Part shown: piece after piece, positions 47,001-55,160 of the stretch
Layout: each line of letters opens with the position of its first letter
How positions within the stretch are numbered: position 1 is the stretch's first letter
Assembly (NCBI GenBank): GCA_963978905.1
Contig: OZ022261.1
Span: 1,737,992-1,801,991 of the forward strand
Source: Trichostrongylus colubriformis
Lineage: Eukaryota; Nematoda; Chromadorea; Rhabditida; Trichostrongylidae
DNA: 64,000 bases
Direction of reading: 5' to 3'
The notes under the pieces: generated by a model
The model's database searches: none
Seen by the model: only the letters and a program-made list of their open reading frames with translations
What the model was told of the DNA's origin: nothing
Made by a program: the position numbers and the translations under genes

Positions 47001-50000
47001 CAGCTCCCCTTGCTGATAGTGTTAGGTTGTCCGGAAAGTTTTCAGACTAATGTCGGAGAACATTGTATAGTTAGTAACTTTATTGACATCGTGTATCGTG
47101 GAGTATTCGTAAGGTCTGAAAGTCTGCATAGATTAAGGTCGGTCGAGCCTCACAGGTAGCGAGCACGAGCCGTTTGTTCTGTTTTTGTGGTCGAGATTTC
47201 TTGAGCGATTTGTCGCCGTTGTTGAACTTGTGATACCAATAGAAGCACGTCGAGCGGCAGGGGGCTTGCCCCTTCATTGTCTCCTGCAGAAAGCGATGGG
47301 CCTCGTTCGCGGATCGGCCGGAGCGGTATTGTGGAAGTGGAACTGGTCGGTAGAGCATCTTTTTGTCATCCATTGCGAAGGCACTACTGGGAACAGGAGA
47401 CGAAATGTCGCACACGCTGCTGACAGGTACATATACCGGACATGAAACACATATCCCTCAAGTTAGGTCCGCTCACAACATCGGGTGACAAAGATATGTT
47501 CTTTTGAACCCTACCATGCATTTAGTCCGAAGACTTTCCGGACAGCCTAAAACTTTTTGCATTTCTCTGAATACTCTGTACAAAAACGAAGACCTATTGG
47601 CATTTATAGCCCAGTCCGCTCGCTACCTGTTGTCTACGAGCTGTTCACTTGGGTCCTTTCCAATACTGAAACTGACGGTGCTGCCGTATTCGCCAAGGAT
47701 TGGAAGATCAGAGAGGTTGGACATGTTATGTGAAATGGAGGCGCTGAAAAAAACAGTTGATGATTGGACCTCCTTGGACAGCAAGCAAACACCTGTGCGA
47801 CCGCCGACCCGATGCTGACTGCTTCACTACTTCTTCGAAAGTATTAACAGAAGAAACTCCACTGAGCTACCATGCCCCGCAACAGAGGCGGGGACGTCCA
47901 GTGGATTCTTCTGGCCTGCTCGAGAGCTCTCAATGACTGGGGCAGCAGGTGGGCGGGTGTGAGGTTATCACTCGTCTTCACTGTCAAGATTATTTACATC
48001 ATGTGTGCCAATTTATAGCCACTTCTGCATTCTGAGTTAATGTTCTGTTAGTAGTCAGCACAAGAGTTAGAAGAGGTCACCTCACAGGCAGTCGGGAAAG
48101 TACGAGATAATTTTCAGTAATCCTGATAACCTTACTGTATATATTTCACGCTGAAGACCTAACCGCTGTGAAGTGGCCTCTGTGCATGCCGATTTTATAG
48201 TTGTGGTTGTGTTGAGCATTCCCATCACGTTCCTTCAATTTTCACAAAAACCAGTTGACCTACAGAGTCTTGCTACAGTTTGGCGATGTTTCGATTCGTT
48301 AACTGGAGGAAGTTTGAACCCACTTCTACTTCATTCGGAGAACTGATTGAACCGCTTTTTTTGGTGAGAAACTAGGTAACATGAACCCACAGCTCATGGG
48401 CTTTTTGAAAGGCACCATCAAAGACCGGCCTAGGTTTCTCGAAAGTTTGCAAAAAAAAAAATCTTGAGAATGCTATACCGTCAAAATGTGTCACGCCACG
48501 GTCAACGATCAATATCCAAAGTTCTGGATTGTTTGGTCGTGTTCAAAACTTCTTGCTGTACCTTCTATATGTACCATATACGTATAGATAAAACTTACAT
48601 TTAAGCTCTGGTGGATGTTGATCGTACAATCTTCTTTCAACCTGCTGAACCTTTTTTCGCTCCTTATCAGTGGCATTCGCGGTCATCGATAATATACCTA
48701 CAGTTGGGGAGGAAAGTCTCGAAGGCAGGTACAGAGAGCGCGAAAGTGGTGCAAACCCTGAACAAACCATCACAGGGCAGGACATTGATTCTGAGCTAAT
48801 GTGGGCATATTCATATCTCCAAATTGACTTGCCCAAGCTCAAACCATGCTTTGCAGAAATCGCAGAAATGGGGTCGCCATCGGCATTTATCAGGTTGAAG
48901 TTGACAGTTTGGCTGATAGAACAATTCTTCACACCGAACATGTCTAGAAGGCGCGAAAGAATTAATGATAAAGCTGGAACATTTCCTAGAAAAAAGCGCG
49001 CAGAGCCGCGCCCGAATCTTATGGTCGGCACAAAACAGCTACACAGGAGTGAGAGACCTCCGCGATAAAGCCTTCCTAATCGAACTTCGAGCATAAGATC
49101 GCCGGCAGGCAAATCTACACAAGCTGCTGAGCTGATGAAGCACAGGTGCACCAAGTGCTATGCCTCCAAGAGACATGTTGGAAAAGAGTTAAACCAAGGA
49201 AACTGAACGAAAAGCCAAACCTTCTACAGCGGAGAAGAAACCAGCAGATGGAGCATCCATAGCGGTAGCATACTCCTCCCAACACTGCATCCCTGCCGCG
49301 AAGATCAGCGATGGGATCGTGGCTGTGAGTATAGACTGGAAGGAGGAGCACTAGTGACCATGTGCACCGCAACTTGATTTGCTCCAAGGTCGAGAAAGAC
49401 GAGCTTTTTTGACGAATCAAGCTATTGGAGCAGTTCAAACTGTGATTAACGTAACAGATGGTCTGAACGTTCACTCCAGCGGAAAGTGGTTCGGGAAAAG
49501 TGCTCGAAGGCATGGAAGTTTGCTGCAGAAGGGATGACTAGCGGCAGCTGTGAAGGGGAGGATAGAAAATTTTTTTAATGATCGGCTTTCGAAGCTTTAA
49601 AAGACATCAAGGATTGCAAGGACAGGAGCTGGCAACTCAGCAAGGGCCTCTTTCGGTAGACATTGTAAGAGAGCTCCCCATGCAAACAAGGATAAGAGAC
49701 AAATGTGGAATGCGATGCTGGAAACTGCACGAAGTGGAAAGGGACCATCTGAAAGGCACATTCCGTCATAAACTTTGGTGGATTACCCCGAGTTGTGAGA
49801 GCAAAGGTTCTTTCTGGTAGGCGGTGAAAGAAAAGTAGGTTAAGGACTCGAAACCCTTGATTTTGGCTTCCTTGCTATCATAATATCTGCTATTGCATGG
49901 GTGCGTGAAGGCGCTCGGCGAGAGAACCAGATAGAAGAGGTAGTACAGAGGCAACAGAAGGTATAGACGAGCGACAGAAACGCAGTGCGGGGGGTTGCCA

Positions 50001-53000
50001 CTGACACGCAAACCATCGTTGGCTGGTGATCAGGTTTCTACTTCTGTTTGAGGGACCCCATGCAAGGGGAAGGTGGTTACTGGTACGACCCCGCCTTTTT
50101 CGCACTAATTACTGTTCACCTAAATGGGGTCACCTCGCACCTCATGTGCGAATCAACAGTAATTAGCTGCGAAAAAGGCGAAGTCGTACCAATAACCAGC
50201 GACCCCATAGCAAGAGTGCGATGTGCCTTCATAGAAATAGGTGGGTAAACAACGATCAAAAGCGCACAAAATCATACGCATACCAATTTGAACAGTCATT
50301 TCGACCTACAAATCTTCCCATGTCAACAACCTCACTTTTTGGTCCTCTCCTTGCAGGCGCCTTCGATTGCATGGGCATTGCACCGCGTGTTTAGTGTACA
50401 GTATGCTGCCAATGATGCTCTACTGCGCAATAGTGTCAACAGTAAGTGTAAAGTGTTACACATCTTCAACAATGTTTGCTCTACTATCCATCACCATGCG
50501 AGGAATGCTTTTCCGGATACCACTATCATTTTATGAAGATTGGTTAGTCGTGTCCGTAATGCATGCTCTGTGGTTGTAAAGGAAGTGTTTTCAGTCGTAC
50601 AAATGTTGTTTTCTTTCGGTTTGCTATGTTTGCTCCCTTGTTATCCTTTTAATTTTATTTCGACTCTCTTGGCACTCTAGTCATATTCACCTAGAAAAAG
50701 CAAATTGTGGTAGCTCTTCCACTTTCATGTGCATTACGAAAACGTGTGGAACAATAGATTATAATAACATAGTAAGAAATACCACAGCAGCTATATCTAG
50801 CGAGTTAGCGTCAGGACTATTCGACTAGGTCACCGCGCGCCTTGCCTCGCTGGTTCGGCTGTGAACTGGTCGCGTTGGGTTATGCGGCCGCTGCCTTGTC
50901 AAGCCATGTGACCTAGTAGGGCAGTCCTGATCTGACGCCCAACCATACCAAGAAAGTCTTATCGCCTTCCCCGCATCACCAAGGAGGCATCAGGCCACAT
51001 CACTGCGTAATCAGGAAGAGCATGCGGTCAGCGTCATCCAATGACTATCGAAAAGACGATGTTCGAAGTATCCCGATGCACGTATGCGCAGAGAGGAGTC
51101 AAGTTGCGACTCTGTCAACGATCAAAGATTAGTTGCGGGTGGTGTTTACCAAGGAATCGAAGATTAGATGGACAGGACACATGCGATACTGCAATGACTG
51201 TTGGACCTGAGCGGTTATCGATCGGATTCCTTTGATAGTCAAACGAACACCTGGACGAAGGTCGGCCTGATGGTCAAAATTTTCACGAAAGCCATGCCCG
51301 AAGGGAAGGATATCTTGCTGTCCCTGGAATAATGGAGCCTGAAGGGTTTTCTGAATTACCTTGGCTCGCGAAAGAAACGAATGGAAACGATGCTGTCGCT
51401 CGCCTAAGAGTCTCGATGCACAATGGGGCGACAGGTGATAAGGTGATAAGTATATGCGAAAATATCAGCATCTCAGTAAGTTGTACTTTATTTGGCTGCT
51501 CATGAGATCGAAGCCATATCATATGCCATTAACAAACGGATCTCATGTCAAAGGAACCGGAAGGGGTCCGAAGAAAGAGGAAGGTGCAAAGAAATGATCA
51601 TTTTGTAACGAACATTCAAGGATAGGAGCGTGAACCGGTGAAAAAATCAGGATTCAAAGACGCGACGCTGTTTCCGCCTCTGGCCTGTCTGCAGTCTGCC
51701 CTAGGCTAGTAGCGCATAGGGCGTGATATAGAAGGGGTCTTAAGGTCTTATTTCTTGTCTTTTTTCGCAGTTTTATTTCGTTCTTTCTCTACTGTTACAT
51801 TGCTGAGCACTCCTACTTTCATATTCCACAATTGCCAAATTTACACCTTCCGGTGTCTTCAATATTGGTACACAGGTTCGATGCATGTTTTTGTTTCTAG
51901 AAAAGACCTGTCATGCTGCCTTTGCTGCTAAACTCCTTCCGCCAAATGTTTTGTTCATTTGTTAACCTTCACGTTGCCACCTGTGGTGTCTGTGCTTGCC
52001 TTTCTGTATTGTGCCACGCGGGCATAATATAACCGTTTATTCAGTTACGAGTATCAGAATCACCAGCGAAATTGACGCCGCTTCGTCCGCCGTCCACAGA
52101 TGAGTTCACAGAAGAGCAGGGTTCCTTCGGCTTGGAGCGAGAGGCTGACGGGGGTCAGGTTATTGATTGGGCGACGCCTGAACAGAGTAACCGTGTCGTA
52201 GGGCCCAAACAGGAAAATGAATGGTCAACTACCAGCTTCCTTGCGTAGTTGACAGGGTATTGAATCCAGGAGTGCCGAGGAGACGACAGGTCCACGCCGC
52301 TATCTGGTATTGCCGGATGTCAAGTGGTCGATGTGGCCCCAATGAGAATACCGAAGGGAATGAATAGACTCAGTAAGACGAAATAAAAGACGACTAGCCT
52401 GAAGTCGTCGAGGAAGCACTTGGCGAGGGGCTGCCGAGCTTATCGGCTCACTGATCTGTGGCGAGAATGCTGAGGCGAGGAGAATGCGCTGCGACCGAAG
52501 CGTTCAAGACGATCACTGGTATTTATTATAGGCTGGAAGGGCGATCGAAGTAGGAATAATTGAATGACGCCAGGAAATCTCAGCTTAGCTCAGCTCAGCT
52601 CGGTCCCCCGGAGAGAGTAGTGTGAAGCTTATATACAGCGCGATTACGTGGTTATTGAGACCATTAAATTTTTCTTTGTAAACATAATTTTTCTCCAAGA
52701 AATCTGTCTTTTGAGAACTAGGCTTTCTCATGCATTTGTTAGAATGAAATCCCAAAAAATGTAAACATAGCTAGCTACTTGCCTGGAACTCTGGGAAAAG
52801 TCGCATTTTGCGACACCACCCGTCTTTTGACAAAAGAGAATCCTTAAGTATTGTCTTGTCACGAAATCCATCTTGATGTAAAGGTCTACGAAACAATGTG
52901 CGACTTTCGAAGTTTTATTCCAAAACACTGGGAAATGCTTTCACAGAAATGTTTGCAAAAAGTAGATGGAAAGGATTTTTGAGTTTCATAGGTAAAGATC

Positions 53001-53350
53001 CGGCGCTTAATGCCTTCATCAAGCCTGAAATGATGCAAATCAGATGTCATTGAGAGCCTTTTGAAGACGTTCCCTCAGGTGTACTTGTACTTTATCAACT
53101 TGGCACCAAAAGCTCGCCCACGAGGCTCAAAATCCTTTTGCAACCTTTTTGCAATCATTTTTGTGGAAGGATTTCTGAGTACTTCAGGATAACTATACCA
53201 GAATAGAGCTACCAGCACACTTCTATGTTGTTTCTATATTTTGCGAAGCCTGCACAAAACTAATAGTTCACCTTTTAGGCTGATCAAATTTGTTATGCGG
53301 TGCTATGCGTATTCAGCTTCGCTGCAGCTGGACATAAGAAACCGAACTGA
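25971..53350 (+). CDS. aex-3: AEX-3/MADD-type DENN-domain Rab GEF, about 37 exons
   Basis: Guanine-nucleotide exchange factor for RAB-3/RAB-27 in neurons; C. elegans AEX-3 is needed for synaptic vesicle release and the defecation motor program. Read order: uDENN ([15 protein letters not shown]...), cDENN ([43 protein letters not shown]), dDENN ([21 protein letters not shown]), acidic Ser-rich linker, conserved middle, Pro-rich exon, and C-terminal PH/GRAM-like domain. Exons: 25971-26047, 27073-27141, 27202-27284, 27343-about 27467, about 27614-27754, 29190-29343, 29422-29574, 30316-30447, 30541-30717, 31215-31337, 31396-31547, 32556-32703, 32761-32914, 32992-33139, 33247-33363, 34146-34242, 34506-34640 (or 34632), 35510-35613, 35720-35821, 36056-36213, 36293-36379, 36445-36541, 36780-36845, 36907-37032, 37728-37882, 38781-39075, 39276-39375, 39420-39549, 39607-39736, 42855-42941, 43024-43131, 43266-43367, 43439-43501, 44441-44620, 44687-44759, 45299-45345, 53279-53350. 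Confidence 0.9.
26284..26495. mobile_element. Harbinger-like MITE with duplicated right end
   Basis: TTA then GGCCGCGTTCACACTTTGCG at the left. A first right end (GGCGCAGAGTATGAATGCGGC) lies near 26430 and a second (AGCGCAAAGTATGGAAGCGGCC) ends at 26495, followed by TAA. The partial repeat between them suggests a tandem or nested right-end copy. It lies in aex-3 intron 1. Confidence 0.8.
27073..29343 (+). CDS. aex-3: aex-3 exons 2-6, rest of the uDENN region
   Basis: Exons encode [20 protein letters not shown], then [24 protein letters not shown], a block with [21 protein letters not shown], a block with [20 protein letters not shown], and FRDLVWSV...[22 protein letters not shown]. All match the MADD/AEX-3 order. 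Phases are consistent except between exons 4 and 5. Exon 4 with its good donor (AGA/GTAAAT at 27468) ends in phase 0, whereas exon 5 at acceptor TTTCAG/T (27614) needs two carried bases. A reading through to 27543 with acceptor 27619 restores phase but uses a poor donor. This border is therefore unresolved. Confidence 0.82.
28083..28375. repeat. Truncated copy of the 57.4-kb inverted-repeat family
   Basis: Shares with 57438-57865 the ordered motifs GAAGGAAT.GT.CACGGAAAA, GTTACCCAT.TATTTATGT, GGTCGGAGACG, CCCCGCCCAC and the GAGCTGTATCT.AGCC end. The right arm is cut short. It lies in aex-3 intron 5. Confidence 0.6.
29422..30717 (+). CDS. aex-3: aex-3 exons 7-9, cDENN core
   Basis: Three phase-0 exons, 29422-29574, 30316-30447 and 30541-30717. 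They encode [40 protein letters not shown], then [60 protein letters not shown] and [19 protein letters not shown]. This is the most conserved part of DENN Rab exchange factors. Borders are clean. The 741-bp intron between exons 7 and 8 carries a MITE at 29880-30130. Confidence 0.93.
29880..30130. mobile_element. MITE family 2 (GCGCTACACC), copy 1
   Basis: Central inverted pair CATAACGGCGCTACACCCACTC at 29951 and its approximate complement (GAGCGGGTGTAGCGCCATGATG) at 30052, with outer arms CTTGGGTAG.CATC and GAGTACTCAAGG. The same organisation recurs at 31999-32276, and in degraded form near 37240-37345. Confidence 0.7.
31001..31195. mobile_element. MITE family 3, about 60-bp TIRs
   Basis: TTAAAGGCACGTTCCGCGCT, CGCTAATGGGTGGAGTAACA and onward is mirrored by TGTTACTCCACCCATCAGCG, AGCGCGGAATGTGTCTTAAT at the right end. 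About 195 bp; no coding sequence. It lies in the aex-3 intron before exon 10. Confidence 0.8.
31215..32703 (+). CDS. aex-3: aex-3 exons 10-12, dDENN region
   Basis: Exons 31215-31337 ([17 protein letters not shown]...VDISCRVAM), 31396-31547 ([40 protein letters not shown]) and 32556-32703 ([37 protein letters not shown]). Order and residues match MADD. The 1-kb intron between exons 11 and 12 contains a repeat (31640-31790) and a MITE (31999-32276). Confidence 0.9.
31640..31800. repeat. Dispersed repeat family B (AGGCGCC), copy 1
   Basis: GCGCCAGGCGCCGAAA, then AGAAGGCTCA.A.TTCTTTTGC, GTTTTGTGAAA and GAGTCTTTTGGAATAAACTTT. The same ordered blocks occur at 53070-53210 and 63268-63390. Confidence 0.65.
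31999..32276. mobile_element. MITE family 2, copy 2
   Basis: TIR GGCCGACTTATCCCTTGAGC at the left, mirrored by CAAGGAGATAGGTCGGC at the right. Inner pair is ATTACGGCGCTACACCTGCT and AGTAGGTGTAGCGCCATGAT. A clearer copy than that at 29880. Confidence 0.75.
32761..35821 (+). CDS. aex-3: aex-3 exons 13-19, acidic/Ser-rich linker
   Basis: Exons 32761-32914 ([15 protein letters not shown]...[20 protein letters not shown]), 32992-33139, 33247-33363 (putative, weak donor AA/GTTGCC but phase-compatible, could be a cassette exon), 34146-34242 ([20 protein letters not shown]), 34506-34640 ([20 protein letters not shown]), 35510-35613 ([20 protein letters not shown]) and 35720-35821 ([20 protein letters not shown]). 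Exon 17's strong donor at 34641 leaves phase 0 while the next exon needs phase 1; donor C/GTATTA at 34633 would fix this. Disordered in the family, with short conserved motifs. Confidence 0.75.
33848..33955. repeat. MITE-like inverted repeat, about 107 bp
   Basis: AAGGTGGGGTCGATTGGTCG, then AATTTTTGCG, is mirrored by CGAAAATTCGACCAATCGAC CCTT around a GC-rich centre (CGCCCGCGGCGAG). It lies in the intron before exon 16. Confidence 0.7.
34852..35100 (-). pseudogene. LINE reverse-transcriptase C-terminal remnant
   Basis: The minus-strand frame reads [36 protein letters not shown]. This follows the pattern typical of LINE C-terminal regions, H-I-R-x-x-x-I-R-x-R-F-x-x-A-P, then K-x-R-x-x-R-L-R-W-x-G-H-V-x-R. 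Only this tail is present, inside an aex-3 intron and antisense to the gene. Class is not resolved. Confidence 0.65.
35311..35425. mobile_element. Harbinger-like MITE, short type
   Basis: GGCCTCGTTCATACTTCGCG and CGCGAAGTATGAATGCGGCG ends, with inner CAGACGCCGGCAT and ACCGGCGTCGGTG. It lies in an aex-3 intron 85 bp upstream of exon 18. Confidence 0.8.
36056..37032 (+). CDS. aex-3: aex-3 exons 20-24, conserved middle region
   Basis: [40 protein letters not shown] and [68 protein letters not shown] and AHTHYWCK. All five exons join in phase and match the MADD segment that ends in the AHTHYW motif. A Harbinger-like MITE (36572-36738) sits in the short intron between exons 22 and 23. Confidence 0.92.
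36572..36738. mobile_element. Harbinger-like MITE inside a 238-bp aex-3 intron
   Basis: Ends GAACGCGTTCATACTTTGC and GAAGTATAAACGTGGCC; TTA on both sides (36569-36571 and 36739-36741). The MITE makes up most of the intron; without it the intron would be about 70 bp, close to neighbouring introns. Confidence 0.85.
37728..39075 (+). CDS. aex-3: aex-3 exons 25-26, Ser- then Pro-rich region
   Basis: Exon 37728-37882 encodes [20 protein letters not shown]...[16 protein letters not shown]. Using donor AA/GTTAGT it enters exon 38781-39075 in phase. That exon reads [20 protein letters not shown], a [20 protein letters not shown] run and [14 protein letters not shown]. The proline clusters look like SH3 or EVH1 ligands. 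The AP run is a coding (GCACCA)n microsatellite. The intervening 0.9-kb intron holds a truncated MITE (38383-38490). Confidence 0.78.
38383..38490. mobile_element. Harbinger-like MITE, right end lost
   Basis: GGCCGCTTTCATACTTTGCG followed by ACACCGACGTCGATGGCGG and CACTGGCACCGGCGTCAACG as in the short type at 23474. No terminal CATAC...GGCC is found on the right. Confidence 0.65.
39276..39736 (+). CDS. aex-3: aex-3 exons 27-29, conserved helical region
   Basis: [33 protein letters not shown]; then [40 protein letters not shown]; then [34 protein letters not shown]. They match MADD (WEDAF, MDQGPQEMIDRY, EEDRLLATLLHN). Exons 27 and 28 are separated by a 44-bp intron (39376-39419), very short but with GT/AG borders and correct phase. 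Confidence 0.92.
39737..42854. other. 3.1-kb aex-3 intron with low-complexity and tandem repeats
   Basis: Contains the motif ATACGACCCCCC at 40061, 40091, near 42447 and at 42475; a T/C-rich stretch at 40190-40400; a local hairpin GTTAAAATGTTACCCC and its complement at 41095-41130 among repeated CTCAGTTAAAATG units; and the 178-bp tandem duplication at 41495. Open frames here show no recognised protein. Confidence 0.65.
41495..41833. repeat. Tandem duplication, 178-bp unit x2
   Basis: GATGAGGATTTGATGAGGAA at 41495 recurs at 41673 and identity continues through TTTCGGGGTGTTTCACGG, GTTCGTTTGGGTGAGGCAG to CCATGCCAGATCTT. Only a few differences are seen over about 150 bases, so the duplication is recent. 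Confidence 0.88.
42855..45345 (+). CDS. aex-3: aex-3 exons 30-36, C-terminal PH/GRAM-like domain
   Basis: Exons 42855-42941 ([20 protein letters not shown]), 43024-43131 (...[18 protein letters not shown]), 43266-43367 ([34 protein letters not shown]), 43439-43501 ([20 protein letters not shown]), 44441-44620 ([20 protein letters not shown]...[17 protein letters not shown]), 44687-44759 ([20 protein letters not shown]), 45299-45345 ([16 protein letters not shown]). Match to MADD is continuous. Oddity: the acceptor before 43266 reads TTTTTCAT and not TTTTTCAG (see findings). Confidence 0.9.
44143..44271. mobile_element. Harbinger-like MITE in an aex-3 intron
   Basis: GGCCGCGTTCATACTACGTG and GCAGATTATGAACGCGCCC ends; TTA at 44140-44142 and 44272-44274. 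Inner pair is GGCGTGGCTGCGTTC and CAGCCACGC. Lies between exons 33 and 34. Confidence 0.85.
46036..46735. repeat. Dispersed repeat family A, copy 3
   Basis: AAAGGCAGCATTGGGGAAAA, TTCGGACGA, AAAACGGATGGA, TTGATTCTCGACGTGGACGA and the end block ATGACTCC...ACACTGTCTT match copies at 8666 and 22598. About 130 bp longer than the others in the middle. Confidence 0.75.
47023..47549. mobile_element. Internally deleted mariner derivative M2
   Basis: TIRs TAGGTTGTCCGGAAAGTTTT and AGTCCGAAGACTTTCCGGACAGCCTA-type right end finishing at 47549. Length 527 bp. Same family as M1 (18493), with one intact N-terminal transposase fragment on the minus strand and no catalytic domain. Confidence 0.88.
47080..47374 (-). 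CDS. Truncated mariner transposase, HTH-only open frame in M2
   Basis: From ATG at about 47374: [59 protein letters not shown], then a basic [10 protein letters not shown] and an unrelated tail to the stop. The motif W-x-x-K-F-x-x-G-D-x-S-L is the hallmark of the mariner N-terminal DNA-binding half. The frame of about 98 codons is open and could still make a DNA-binding-only product, but no expression evidence can be seen. It may equally be a dead fragment. Confidence 0.65.
50072..50206. repeat. MITE-like hairpin, about 50-bp arms
   Basis: GGTTACTGGTACGACCCCGC, CTTTTTCGCACTAATTACTG is mirrored by CAGTAATTAGCTGCGAAAAA, GGCGAAGTCGTACCAATAAC. ACCCCATGCAAG and ACCCCATAGCAAG lie on the two sides and might be an imperfect target duplication. 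Confidence 0.75.
50998..51298 (+). pseudogene. RTE-type LINE reverse-transcriptase 3' fragment
   Basis: Reading across frame changes gives [13 protein letters not shown], then [19 protein letters not shown], a QRSKI block, [12 protein letters not shown] and VKRTPGR. These match in order the nematode RTE RT C-terminus (E-E-N-A-V-S-V-I-E-R, then M-L-G-V-x-R-x-x-Q, Q-R-S-K-I-R, W-A-G-H-V-M-R, K-R-T-P-G-R-P). Several frameshifts and stops are present, so it is a dead copy. Confidence 0.72.
53070..53210. repeat. Dispersed repeat family B, copy 2
   Basis: CAGGTGTACTTGTACTTTATC, GGCACCAAAAGCTCG, AGGCTCAAAATCCTTTTGC, TTTTTGTGGAAGGA. The first block also occurs at 61630, the others at 31640 and 63268. 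It lies about 70 bp upstream of the aex-3 terminal exon. Confidence 0.6.
53279..53350 (+). CDS. aex-3: aex-3 terminal exon with stop codon
   Basis: Acceptor CACCTTTTAG then [23 protein letters not shown] and TGA. MADD ends its folded part with M-A-H-E-I-C-Y-S-V-L-C-L-F-S-Y-V-A-A, and the previous exon (45299-45345) ends RRYYSQM in phase 0. The join [13 protein letters not shown] is therefore convincing despite the 7.9-kb intron. Confidence 0.88.
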   Translation, partial: ADQICYAVLCVFSFAAAGHKKPN

Positions 53351-53784
53351 AGTGGTCATCGTTTCAGTGCCGTGTTAACTGAAATGAACTTCTTGACGAG
53401 TCTCTTTTCTGATTTTTGAACAGTTCGCCCGCTTTTCTTGTTTTTCTGTGCGGATATTGTTGTATTGTTTGTCGTTGATTGTGCAATTTGCTCTTTAATT
53501 AACTACGTCTTTTAGAGTCACCCCATAGTATTTATGTACAAGTTGTTGGTCTCCCCTATGTTGTTCATTTTTTACTGTTGCCTATTAAAACCTAATACGT
53601 TTTGCAATAACAAATAATAATTAGAACTTGAACAGTTTCTCACTGTTTGTAGATATATCACCTTGTTTCCTGTGTTTTCCATTTCTTTAATATAAGGTAA
53701 ATATTCCCAGGTATTGGTAGTGAACTTAAGTTGTTCGCTGCGATTAGTAAAGGTAGAGTTTGTGCAAAATCTTATACCGTTTGT

Positions 53785-54143
53785 CATGTGAACAATTGGT
53801 ATAATCGCCACTAGAGGCTGTTCCGGTTGTATTGTACCTGATATTGTTCTGCTCATTTTATGAGTGAGTATGCTATGAGTCACGGCTTCTGACGATTTCT
53901 GTATCACTTTTCATAAATAGATGTCCATGCTCTGCGTAATGTTGGAGGAGAACATACCACACACGGAAAAGTTTTAGGCCACGTTCATACCTTGCGATGC
54001 CGCAGCAGGGCGTGGCTGCGTGTCACTGCCTCTCATCCTGTGCCACCATCTCGCAATGCCTGCGTCTCTCCACGTCCTGTGCCACTCTGCTTCTTTGCCT
54101 GTGGGCGCAGCCATGCCCTGCCGGCGCAAGTATGAACCCGGCC
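53785..54143. repeat. Duplicated segment, copy 1 (without foldback)
   Basis: Starts GTCATGTGAACAATTGGTAT and continues through GAGGCTGTTCCGGTTGTATT, GAGTATGCTATGAGTCACGG, CATAAATAGATGTCCA and TGTTGGAGGAGAACATACCA into a Harbinger-like MITE. The same order occurs at 55079-55160 plus 56706-56992, where the foldback 55161-56705 interrupts it. Confidence 0.8.
53977..54143. mobile_element. Harbinger-like MITE, long type
   Basis: GGCCACGTTCATACCTTGCG and GCGCAAGTATGAACCCGGCC ends; TTA at 53974-53976 and 54144-54146. Shares private features (CCACCATCTCGCAATGCCTG) with the copy at 56833, as expected if both descend from one insertion that was later duplicated. Confidence 0.85.
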
Positions 54144-54146
54144 TTA

Positions 54147-55078
54147 TCAGTTGTTCTGTCACTTCAGGTACTAGTTCAGCCAGAACAGTTCGAGTAGTCT
54201 CCTTCTAGACTTCAAGAAAAAATCGGTATGAGAGTTCCTGACAGACATCTGAGAGTGACATAGCTGGGAAAGAGGAGTATTGACATGTAGTAACGCGAGA
54301 AAAGGGCACCTCCAAGGTTGGAAGAAAGCAGCGTGGAAGAGTCACTGTCTACAGAAGCTGGAAGAGGGCTGTCAAGAACTGTCGCAGGCGTCAGTTTTGA
54401 CATTCGTCTACAACATCCAGTTTTCGCCCATGGTTAGTGATTTATTCTGTTTTTGTTACGCTACGAATGAGGAGTTCGAAACTGGATTTTCGGCATCTCT
54501 AGTGCTTTTTGAGTGGAGATAAAAGTTGTCAGTGTATCGAACTACAGTGGGAGCTCACGGAGATCGAGGAATCGTATATCAACTGCCTGTATCTGTCTCA
54601 ACCGATCTAATGTAATAATTTCAATGATAATGCCGACTGGCACCCCGGTCAGCTGAAAAAATATCAAGGCAGAGATTGTAGGCATTGTTTGGTGTAAACT
54701 TGTAGACAAGTTTGAAGTTGGTGAAGTGAGTGACGACACGTTCACATGCAATTGGGAAGGTCCAAAAGGGAGAAAAATGTTTTTTACACAAGTTTTTCCA
54801 ACCCTAGTCACTTGCTTCTTCCACTCTGCCTATTGGTAAGAACGCAACAGTATTCGAAGTGGTGTTTCTGGGAAGTCGCTCTCTAATTCAGTTCTTCTAT
54901 TACAAACAACATCATAGCATGGACGCATTAATGTTGGTCATATGGTATACCACGAAATCAGAATCCATGATCTAACTGAACACCACTATGACACAAGTGT
55001 TCGAACGGTCAAAGAGGGGTGGCAGATTTCTACTCCTGCAGACTGACTGGAAATGACAGAAAGTCAGTCTTTCTGCGA
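54147..55078. other. Intergenic stretch, nothing recognised
   Basis: About 0.9 kb downstream of aex-3 with only short, unconvincing open frames on both strands. Confidence 0.55.
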
Positions 55079-55160
55079 TTGTCATGTGAACAATCGGTAT
55101 CATCGGCACTGAAGGCTGTTCCAGTTGTATTGTGCCTAATATTATTGTGCTCATTCCATG

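Larger units (their letters stand above)
45346..53278. other. 7.9-kb last intron of aex-3, mostly transposon debris
   Basis: Bounded by donor ATG/GTATAT and acceptor CCTTTTAG. It holds repeat A copy 3, mariner derivative M2, an RTE-type LINE fragment, a small inverted repeat at 50072 and a family B repeat near 53.1 kb. The other stretches (45.4-46.0, 47.6-48.5, 49.1-50.0, 51.3-53.0 kb) contain only short open frames without recognisable domains. Confidence 0.7.

Noticed and set aside
48543..49154. Longest minus-strand open frame in the aex-3 last intron (203 codons), and a plus-strand open frame at 48670-49068
   Set aside because: Neither translation shows a recognisable domain; overlapping frames of similar length on both strands suggest chance or decayed transposon sequence.
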